From NCBI GenBank assembly GCA_017883345.1, contig JADGNT010000024.1:1-15318 (forward strand): DNA of 15,318 nt, in the 5' to 3' direction. Below are positions 5,927 through 12,615 of the stretch, piece by piece. Positions within the stretch are counted from its first letter, which is position 1, and each line of letters opens with the position of its first letter. The position numbers and the translations under genes were made by a program. Under the pieces are notes generated by a model. It ran no database searches. It saw nothing but the letters and a program-made list of their open reading frames with translations, and was not told the origin of the DNA. Origin of the DNA: Candidatus Solibacter sp. Lineage in GTDB: Bacteria > Acidobacteriota > Terriglobia > Bryobacterales > Bryobacteraceae.

Positions 5927-8329
5927 CTATTTCTGCGAATACAGGCGCAAGGTCGATTTCGCCTTCCCGGCCAGCGGATCGCCGGCGAAAGTGAAGGCGC
6001 CGTTGCGCCGTGCGGCTTCCACTGGACGCAGTACGTTGTCCGCGGGCAGGCAGACCAGTCCCCGCGCGCTCTGCACCGTGGCGGCGTAGACCACCATCTC
6101 AATGTTCGTCCAGTCCAATTGGGCGGTGGACTGAGCCAATTTCATATGCGGGATCAGGGCGCCTTCGCGCACCAGCATCACCACGGGAATCTGGCCCGCC
6201 TGCATGTTGTGCCATCCACCGGCGAGGATCTTGCCGGTCTGGTAATCGATCCACTGGCCGGGCGGCAGGTAGACGTCGCGTCCTGTGGTTCCCGCCTCAA
6301 ACAGCGGCGCCACCAGGATGTCCGAACCGAACAAGTACTCGTCTTCCACCTGCCAGGAACCGGGGTCGCCGGGATACTCGATAAACAACGCGCGCACCAT
6401 GGGCAAGCCGCGCTCGCTCGAATCTTTCGACTGCGCGTATACGTACGGCATGAGGCGATACTTCAGTTCGTCGGCGCGGCGAAAATCGTCCATGAAGGCC
6501 GTGCCGTATTCCCACGGCTCCTTGGGCGGCATGCCATGGCAGCGGCTGTGCGAAGTCAGCATGCCGAACGGCATCCAGCGGCGGTAGAGCTCCTCCGGCG
6601 TCCTGGCCGCGAAGCCGCCGATGTCGTGGCTCCAGAAGGTGAAGCCGCTCAAGCCGAACGAGAGGCCCCCGCGCAGGGTCGCGGCCATGCTGGAATCCTG
6701 GGCGCCGGAATCGCCGCCCCAGTGCAGCGGATAGCGCTGGCTGCCGGCCCACGCGCTGCGCGCCCACATAATGTTCTCGCCCGAGACCTGGCGCGTGATA
6801 TCCGCCACGGCTTTGTTGTAGCGCAGCGGATAGAGATTGTGTTCGTAGAATCCGCTGCGGCCGTTGGCGTAGATTCCGGTGAGCGGCGCGGCTTCGCCGA
6901 AATCGACTTTGATGGCGCCCACGCCCAGCTTGAGAAGGCCCGCGATCTTGTCCTGGTACCACTGCACGGTGGCGGGGTTGGTGAAGTCCAGCACGGCATC
7001 CTCAAAGGGCAGGTTGCCCTTGCCGTCCCGGACGGCCAGTCCTTTGGCCAGAATCTCCGGGAACAGCGAATTCTTGGGGACGAAGTAGGGAAGCTGCCAG
7101 AGCGAGATGTGGAAGCCGTCGCGTTTGAGATCGGCGATCATCTTCGCCGGATCTTTGAAGCGCGTGGTGGAGAACTTGTAATCGCACCGCCAGTCGGTCT
7201 CGAACCAACCGGTATCGAGGTGGATGACGTCGGTCGGAATCCGGTTCTGCCGCAGCTTGGCGGCCACGGCGCGGGTTTCGTCCTCGGAGAAGTAGGTGAT
7301 GCGGCTCATCCACAGGCCGAAGCTCCACAGTGGCGGCATGGATGCCTTCCCGGTGAGCGTGGTGTACTCGTTGAGGATGTCCTTGGGCTCACCGAGGAAC
7401 ACGAACAGGTCGAGCGCGTCGTCACCCAACAGCAGAGCGTTGGTGTTGCCGTACGAAGCGCCGAAATCGAAGGTCGCCGGCGCCGAAGTGTGGACGAACA
7501 TGCCGTACCCGCGATTGCTCATGAAGAAGGGAATCGGCTTGTACATACGGCCGGTCTCCACGCCGTTGGCGTCGTTGGTCCAGAGGACGACCTTCTGGCC
7601 GCGCTTGTCGAGCCGCGTGAAGCTTTCGCCGCAGCCGAATAGCTTTTCGCCCGGCGCCAGCGAGAACACCGCGGCGACACTGCGGGAATAGTCGGAGGTG
7701 CGCCGGATGAAGGAGAACGGCAGGACGGGGTCGAGTTGCGTCGCATTGTCCGAAGCGTGGTTGGTCTTGGTGAGCAGGCGGCCTTGGGCGTCGCGGAATT
7801 CAATGTGCCACGGGTTTTCCAGGATGGTGACCGACCCGAAGGTACTGGTGTACCGGTAGCCGCCGGTGATCCGGGCAAGCTTCCAGGAGCCATCCCGCGG
7901 CGGCTCGCCCACCAGCATCGGCGAGGGTTCCTCGGCTCGCACCTGCGGTCCGGTCCGGAGGCGGATGCGGACGGTGCGCGGAGACACGAATTGGATCGAA
8001 AAGGGCAGCGCCGGATTGATGGCGTACTCGCCCTCGGGGAACGTAGAGCCCTCGAAGGGCCGCAAATTGTTCTCCATGTTGCTGAAGGCAATCCGCGGAA
8101 TAAGCTGATGGCGGGTCCAGTTGAGGGCGCCGGACCCGGTGGCCGGGTCGAAGCCCGTCAGTTTGTCGGCCAGGAAGAAGGTGTTCCGGTATTCGTGAAA
8201 ATCGGCGCTGATATCCACCAGGTCGCTCAACAGACCGGGCGGCCGGTCCACCTGAGCCTTCAAACGAGGGCTCCACAGAAGCGCCAGGCCGGCGCAGAAC
8301 AAGAGGGAAAGACGGCGGTTGTTGATCAC
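5927..8329 (-). CDS. GH31 alpha-xylosidase-type glycoside hydrolase, secreted
   Basis: The 800-residue retaining alpha-glycosidase most likely removes alpha-1,6-xylose from xyloglucan oligosaccharides. It starts with GTG at 8329, six bases after AAAGGA (8335-8340); the signal peptide runs through LLFCAGLALLWS to about residue 25 (LKAQ). An N-terminal mutarotase-like sandwich (about 40-320) includes LFGCGE, the barrel spans about 330-650, and C-terminal sandwich domains follow (GSDILVAPLFEAG, VYLPPGQWIDY). The nucleophile is Asp476 in IKVDFGE, close to the KTDFGE of the xylosidase YicI, and the acid/base is Asp540 in PLHWGGD; FWSHDIGGF (564-572) is diagnostic of GH31. The length fits the core family with no PA14 insertion, unlike the Cellvibrio Xyl31A enzyme. 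It is first in the minus-strand group and divergent from the GH3 gene. An alpha-glucosidase role is the main alternative. Confidence 0.9.
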   Translation of the reverse strand: MINNRRLSLLFCAGLALLWSPRLKAQVDRPPGLLSDLVDISADFHEYRNTFFLADKLTGFDPATGSGALNWTRHQLIPRIAFSNMENNLRPFEGSTFPEGEYAINPALPFSIQFVSPRTVRIRLRTGPQVRAEEPSPMLVGEPPRDGSWKLARITGGYRYTSTFGSVTILENPWHIEFRDAQGRLLTKTNHASDNATQLDPVLPFSFIRRTSDYSRSVAAVFSLAPGEKLFGCGESFTRLDKRGQKVVLWTNDANGVETGRMYKPIPFFMSNRGYGMFVHTSAPATFDFGASYGNTNALLLGDDALDLFVFLGEPKDILNEYTTLTGKASMPPLWSFGLWMSRITYFSEDETRAVAAKLRQNRIPTDVIHLDTGWFETDWRCDYKFSTTRFKDPAKMIADLKRDGFHISLWQLPYFVPKNSLFPEILAKGLAVRDGKGNLPFEDAVLDFTNPATVQWYQDKIAGLLKLGVGAIKVDFGEAAPLTGIYANGRSGFYEHNLYPLRYNKAVADITRQVSGENIMWARSAWAGSQRYPLHWGGDSGAQDSSMAATLRGGLSFGLSGFTFWSHDIGGFAARTPEELYRRWMPFGMLTSHSRCHGMPPKEPWEYGTAFMDDFRRADELKYRLMPYVYAQSKDSSERGLPMVRALFIEYPGDPGSWQVEDEYLFGSDILVAPLFEAGTTGRDVYLPPGQWIDYQTGKILAGGWHNMQAGQIPVVMLVREGALIPHMKLAQSTAQLDWTNIEMVVYAATVQSARGLVCLPADNVLRPVEAARRNGAFTFAGDPLAGKAKSTLRLYSQK

Positions 8330-8334
8330 AATGG

Positions 8335-8366
8335 TCCTTTAAGGTATCGACGGAAGTTTCATTATC
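8335..8366 (-). promoter_or_regulatory. Putative -10 box and ribosome site for the GH31 gene
   Basis: On the minus strand GATAAT (8366-8361) resembles a -10 box, with only a weak TTCTGA 17 bp upstream of it. AAAGGA (8340-8335) follows, just before the GTG at 8329. A transcript starting near 8354 would have a leader of about 25 nt. The -10 match is reasonable; the -35 is poor, which fits an activator-dependent promoter (inference). Confidence 0.4.
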
Positions 8367-8414
8367 CAGCCTGCGCGTGCAAATCAGAACCCTTTCCGCA
8401 TCTCCTTTCAGGCG

Positions 8415-8425
8415 GTAACGGTTAC
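8415..8425. promoter_or_regulatory. Palindromic operator candidate GTAACGGTTAC, copy 1
   Basis: A perfect odd-length palindrome (GTAAC-G-GTTAC) in the divergent GH31/GH3 gap, repeated identically at 8444-8454 with centres 29 bp apart. The form resembles sites of LacI/GalR-family sugar regulators, which commonly control such loci. No regulator gene is in the window. Confidence 0.6.
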
Positions 8426-8443
8426 TTTCGCTTGGCGCAGGCC

Positions 8444-8454
8444 GTAACGGTTAC
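8444..8454. promoter_or_regulatory. Palindromic operator candidate GTAACGGTTAC, copy 2
   Basis: Identical to 8415-8425. An extra half-site GGTAAC lies at 8465-8470, about two helical turns further on. Both palindromes sit roughly 65-105 bp upstream of each proposed start of transcription, so activation or looping is as likely as simple blocking of polymerase. Confidence 0.6.
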
Positions 8455-8490
8455 CGTTTCAGAGGGTAACTCTAATGGCATTCAGATCTA

Positions 8491-8519
8491 TTGCTCTTTT
8501 TAGTGAAGCGCCATATCAT
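8491..8519 (+). promoter_or_regulatory. Putative sigma-70-type promoter of the GH3 gene
   Basis: TTGCTC (8491-8496), a 17-bp spacer and TATCAT (8514-8519) form a plausible -35/-10 pair. Transcription from about 8526 would lie downstream of the ATG at 8475, which supports ATG 8544 as the real start of the GH3 protein. The -35 matches the consensus at only 3 of 6 positions. Confidence 0.4.
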
Positions 8520-8543
8520 GAGGCGTCCTCAGCGAATCTCCAA

Positions 8544-10742
8544 ATGAAGCTACGAATTGTACCTATCACATTTGCGGCATTGGCCGCGGCGTCTGCCGTG
8601 GCCATGGTCTGCGCACAGCAGCAGACGCCACCAGAGCAGGTTGATCGCTTCCAGGATCCGAATCTGCCCGTCGAACAAAGGGTCAACAATATTATCTCCC
8701 TGATGACGCTGGACGAGAAAATCGCCTGCCTGGGGACCAATCCCAATGTGCCGCGCCTGGGCATCCGGGGCACAGGCCACTCCGAAGGCCTGCACGGGCT
8801 GGCGCTGGGCGGCCCTGGCGGATGGGGCCGGCCGACGCCGATCCCGACCACGCAGTTCGCGCAGGAAATCGGCATGGGCGAAACCTGGGATACCGAGCTC
8901 ATCCGGTTGGCCGGCGGGGTGGAAGGCTACGAGGCCCGGTACATCAATCAGAGCGAAAAGACCCACCGGGGCAATCTGGTGATTCGAGCGCCGAATGCCG
9001 ATCTGGGCCGCGATCCGCGCTGGGGAAGAACCGAAGAGTGCTTCGGTGAGGACCCGTACTTCAACGGCAAGATGGTGGTGGCCATGGTCAAGGGACTGCA
9101 GGGCGACGATCCGAAATACTGGCTGACGGCGGCCCTCATGAAGCACTTCCTGGCGAACAGCAACGAAGACGGCCGCGGTGGATCGTCCTCCGATTTCGAC
9201 GCCCGCCTGCTCCGCGAGTATTACTCCGTCCCGTTCCGCATGGGCGTGATCGAAGGCGGCGCCCGCGCCTACATGGCCGCCTATAACGCCATGAACCACA
9301 TCCCCATGACCGTGCACCCCATCCTCCGCGAAATCACCATGAAGGAGTGGGGCGTGGACGGCATCATCTGCACCGACGCCGGCTCGCTGCGCAATATGGT
9401 GAACCCCAAACTGCACAACTATTACAAGACCAACGCGGAAGGGGTGGCTGGCGCCGTGAAAGCCGGCGTCAACCAGTTTCTGGAGAACGCCAATCTCTAC
9501 CGCACGGGTGCACAGGAAGCGATGAAACAGAACCTGCTGACGGAGAAGGACATCGAAGACGTCATCAAGGGCGAATTCCGGGTGATGATCAAGCTCGGCC
9601 TGCTGGATCCGCCGGCGATGGTGAAGTACGCCAGTATCAAAGGCGATGAAGAGGTGTGGAAGCGCCCCGAGCATAAGGATATCGCCAAACGCGTGGCGCA
9701 GGAATCCGTCGTCTTGCTGAAGAACGCAAACCACTTCCTGCCGCTCCGGAAAGCTTCGCTGAAATCCATCGCGGTGCTGGGACCGCTGGCCGATGTGGTC
9801 GCCCTGGATTGGTACAGCGGGACCCCGGGCTACGTGATCACGCCGCTACAGGGATTGAAGGAGAAAGCCGGCAGCGGCATCGCCGTCAACTACGCTCCCC
9901 CGGCCGATATCGATGCGTCCGTCAAAGCCGCCAAGGAATCCGATGTCGCCGTGGTTTTCGTGGGCAACCATCCCACCTGCGACGCCGGCTGGGCTAAGTG
10001 CCCGACGCCGAGCGACGGCAAGGAGGCCATCGACCGCAAGGCCATCAACCTGGAGCAGGAAGAGTTCGTCAAGAAGATCTACGCGGCGAATCCCAAGACG
10101 GTGGTGGTGCTGCTGGCCAGTTTCCCGATCGCCATCAACTGGAGTCAGGAAAACATCCCGGCCATCCTGCACATTACGCACAATGCCCAGGAGGAGGGCA
10201 CCGCCATTGCCGACGCCCTGTTCGGCGATATCAATCCGGCGGGCCGCCTGGTGCAGACATGGCCGAAGTCGCTGGACCAGGTTCCGCCCATAATGGACTA
10301 CAACATCCGCCACGGCCGGACCTATATGTATTTCAAAGGCGAGCCACTGTATCCCTTCGGCTACGGCTTGAGCTACACCACGTTCCAGTACAGGAACCTA
10401 AAGCTCAGCACGGCGCGCCTCCGCAAGACCGGCGATCTCACGGTCTCTGTGGACGTGAAGAATACCGGCAGCCGGAAGGGCGATGAAGTGGTGCAACTTT
10501 ACGTGGCGCACCTGAACTCGAAAGTGGAGAGAGCCCGGCAGGAACTGAAAGGATTCCAGCGGATCGCCATCCAGCCGAACGAGACCAAGACCGTCGCGCT
10601 GACCGTAAAGGCGGAAGATCTCGCCTATTGGGATGAGAAGCAGAACAAGTGGGTGGTAGAGGAAGACCAGGTGAAGGTCATGGTTGGCGCGTCTTCCGCC
10701 GATGTGCGGCTGGAAAAGACCATTGAGGTGAGGGAGAAATGA
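8544..10742 (+). CDS. GH3 beta-glucosidase-type glycoside hydrolase, secreted
   Basis: The 732-residue retaining exo-enzyme probably releases glucose (possibly xylose) from the non-reducing end of beta-linked oligosaccharides. ATG 8544 is chosen because a signal peptide follows at once (MKLRIVPITFAALAAASAVA, cut near VCA-Q) and a likely promoter lies just upstream; an in-frame ATG at 8475 would add 23 residues before it. The (alpha/beta)8 domain spans about 45-355, with EGLHG, NADLGRDPRWGR and KHF at 200-202, and the nucleophile Asp278 in IICTDAG. The alpha/beta sandwich (about 385-600) has the probable acid/base Glu494 three residues before the family DR pair (497-498), and NPAGRLVQTWP. YPFGYGLSYTTF leads into the fibronectin-III-like tail (about 615-732). 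It shares ATGA with the next gene. Substrate choice cannot be read from sequence; beta-xylosidase is the alternative. Confidence 0.92.
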   Translation: MKLRIVPITFAALAAASAVAMVCAQQQTPPEQVDRFQDPNLPVEQRVNNIISLMTLDEKIACLGTNPNVPRLGIRGTGHSEGLHGLALGGPGGWGRPTPIPTTQFAQEIGMGETWDTELIRLAGGVEGYEARYINQSEKTHRGNLVIRAPNADLGRDPRWGRTEECFGEDPYFNGKMVVAMVKGLQGDDPKYWLTAALMKHFLANSNEDGRGGSSSDFDARLLREYYSVPFRMGVIEGGARAYMAAYNAMNHIPMTVHPILREITMKEWGVDGIICTDAGSLRNMVNPKLHNYYKTNAEGVAGAVKAGVNQFLENANLYRTGAQEAMKQNLLTEKDIEDVIKGEFRVMIKLGLLDPPAMVKYASIKGDEEVWKRPEHKDIAKRVAQESVVLLKNANHFLPLRKASLKSIAVLGPLADVVALDWYSGTPGYVITPLQGLKEKAGSGIAVNYAPPADIDASVKAAKESDVAVVFVGNHPTCDAGWAKCPTPSDGKEAIDRKAINLEQEEFVKKIYAANPKTVVVLLASFPIAINWSQENIPAILHITHNAQEEGTAIADALFGDINPAGRLVQTWPKSLDQVPPIMDYNIRHGRTYMYFKGEPLYPFGYGLSYTTFQYRNLKLSTARLRKTGDLTVSVDVKNTGSRKGDEVVQLYVAHLNSKVERARQELKGFQRIAIQPNETKTVALTVKAEDLAYWDEKQNKWVVEEDQVKVMVGASSADVRLEKTIEVREK

Positions 10743-12532
10743 AACTGAGAGTTCCGCTTAAGTTCACGCTTGCCTGCGCGTCGTTGATCGCGCTCCAGGG
10801 CTACGCCCAGACTGCCGGTGGGCTCCCGCACTTGCAGAAGCAGGGCACCGCCACGCAGTTGATGGTGGATGGCAAGGTGTTCCTGGCGCTGGCGGGAGAA
10901 CTGGGCAACAACACCGCTACCAGCCTGGAGAATATGCAGCCGGTGTGGCCCAGGCTGGTCGCGGGCAATCTCAACTGCGTGCTGGCGGCAATCTCGTGGG
11001 CGCAGATGGAGCCCACCGAGGGCAAGTACGAATTCGGCCTGGTGGATGGTCTCATCCAGGAAGCCCGGCACCACGACCTGAAGCTGGTTTTTCTCTGGTT
11101 CGGCAGTTGGAAAAACGGACTTTCGAGCTACGCCCCTTATTGGGTCAAGCAGGACTACAAGCGGTTCCCGCGGATTCAGCTCCAAAGCGGCAAGAGCATG
11201 GAGTTGCTCAGCACGTTGAGCGATGCCACGCGCGATGCCGACGCGCGGGCATACCGGGCCTTGATGAAGCACATTAAGGAAGTGGATAGCCGGGAGCACA
11301 CCGTGGTGATGATGCAGGTGGAAAACGAAGTCGGCGTGCTGCGCGACTCGCGGGACAGGTCGGCGGCGGCGAATAAGGCCTTTGCGGGACCGGCGCCCAA
11401 GGAACTCATGGATTACCTGCAGCGGCACAAGGACACGTTGAGCCCGGAGTTCCGCGAGGTGTGGGCCGCGCACGGCTCTAAGACGTCCGGCACATGGGAA
11501 GAGGTTTTCGGTCCGGGCAAGCCCGCGAACGTCGAGATGCCCATCCAGACCAAAAGCCCGCCGCTCAGCGCGGACGAGTACCAGACCGGGTGGCGGAAAC
11601 TGCATTGGCCGGCGGATGAAATCTTCATGGCGTGGCACTACGCGCGCTTCGTCAATAAGGTGATCGAGGAGGGCAAGGCGGAATACAACATCCCGATGTT
11701 CGTCAACGCCTGGCTGCAACAGCCGAATATGGCGTGGCCCGGCACCTACCCGAGCGGTGGACCGCTGCCTCAGGTACACGATGTCTGGAGGGCCGGCGCG
11801 CCCGTAGCGGACCTGCTGGCGCCCGACCTCTATTTGCAGTACTTCGACGAAGTCTGCGAGCGGTTCACGCGCAACGGGAACCCGCTGTTCATACCGGAAA
11901 CCAGCGCCAACGCGGCCAATGCGTTGACCGCCTTCGGCAAGTACGGCGCCATTGGGTTCTCGCCGTTTGGCATCGAACGCGCGGTGGGCCCGGACACCGA
12001 GCTTGCCGCGGCGTATCGCGTGGTGTCCCAGATGGCTCCGGCCATCGCGGCGCAGCAGGGCAAAGACACCATCACAACGGTTCGCATGAACCAGGGGGAT
12101 GCTCCGCTGAAGATCAAGCTCGGCAATTACACGCTGGATCTCACGTATGTGGGCAGGGGCCGCGTGCCGATTGCGCCGGAGCCAACCGCCGCGGGACAGG
12201 CCGCGGGCCAGCCGCGTCCGCAGCCCGCCCCGCCAGTTGCTGCGCCAGGCCAACCGGCGGCACCAAACTCGGCGCCGGCGACGGCGATCCTGGTCGCCGC
12301 CGGGCCGAACGAATTCTACTTGGGCGCCGCCGGCGGCGGCATGCGCATCAACTTCAGCCCAAACACGCCGGGACCGCCCATCGTCGGGCTCGGCGACGTG
12401 CAGGAAGGTAAGTTCGTGGATGGCAAATGGCGGGTCGTACGCCAGTTGGGAGGGGACGATACCGGACAGGGCGAAATCCTGACGCTGCGCGCCAACACCG
12501 TCCTGCACGTGACCGTGTACCGCTACGAATAA
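10739..12532 (+). CDS. GH35/DUF5597 beta-galactosidase-type glycoside hydrolase, secreted (plus-strand copy)
   Basis: The 597-residue paralogue-like partner of the enzyme at 4220-5803. ATG 10739 overlaps the GH3 stop (ATGA) and a GA-rich ribosome site inside the GH3 gene (GAGGGAG) precedes it, so translation is probably coupled. The signal peptide runs to about GYAQ (residue 24). The barrel has the acid/base Glu197 in MMQVENE and the nucleophile Glu387 in FIPET; VFLWFGSWKNG, EEVFGP, YPSGGP, APDLYLQYF and IGFSPFG match the other copy. About 40 residues are inserted in the barrel loop after the acid/base (roughly 215-285), and a Pro/Ala-rich linker (about 478-515) interrupts the C-terminal sandwich. 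These differences suggest a different substrate or partner from the minus-strand copy. Beta-galactosidase action on side chains is inferred from the family. Confidence 0.88.
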   Translation: MKLRVPLKFTLACASLIALQGYAQTAGGLPHLQKQGTATQLMVDGKVFLALAGELGNNTATSLENMQPVWPRLVAGNLNCVLAAISWAQMEPTEGKYEFGLVDGLIQEARHHDLKLVFLWFGSWKNGLSSYAPYWVKQDYKRFPRIQLQSGKSMELLSTLSDATRDADARAYRALMKHIKEVDSREHTVVMMQVENEVGVLRDSRDRSAAANKAFAGPAPKELMDYLQRHKDTLSPEFREVWAAHGSKTSGTWEEVFGPGKPANVEMPIQTKSPPLSADEYQTGWRKLHWPADEIFMAWHYARFVNKVIEEGKAEYNIPMFVNAWLQQPNMAWPGTYPSGGPLPQVHDVWRAGAPVADLLAPDLYLQYFDEVCERFTRNGNPLFIPETSANAANALTAFGKYGAIGFSPFGIERAVGPDTELAAAYRVVSQMAPAIAAQQGKDTITTVRMNQGDAPLKIKLGNYTLDLTYVGRGRVPIAPEPTAAGQAAGQPRPQPAPPVAAPGQPAAPNSAPATAILVAAGPNEFYLGAAGGGMRINFSPNTPGPPIVGLGDVQEGKFVDGKWRVVRQLGGDDTGQGEILTLRANTVLHVTVYRYE

Positions 12533-12567
12533 GCCTGGCCGGAGCCTTCACATGCTGTAGCCCGGGG

Positions 12568-12588
12568 CCGGTGCGGTTCCGCACCCGG
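12568..12588. other. GC-rich hairpin between GH35 and GH106-like genes
   Basis: GTGCGG-TT-CCGCAC (12571-12584) is extended by CCG/CGG pairs across a one-base bulge. No U-run follows, so it is not a standard terminator. It may mark a processing site or a partial repeat unit. TATACT at 12592-12597, with no matching -35, could be a weak -10 for the next gene. Confidence 0.35.
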
Positions 12589-12615
12589 AGATATACTTGT
12601 GGCTCGGAGACCATC

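Noticed and set aside
8475..8543. N-terminal extension of the GH3 gene from ATG 8475
   Set aside because: It would place 23 non-hydrophobic residues before a clear signal peptide and overlap the proposed promoter. A weak AGAGGG lies upstream of 8475, so it is not fully excluded.
12427..12615. Upstream extension of the GH106-like gene into the GH35 gene
   Set aside because: The extension is Arg-rich out-of-frame GH35 sequence, and ATG 12616 has GGAG and a signal peptide.
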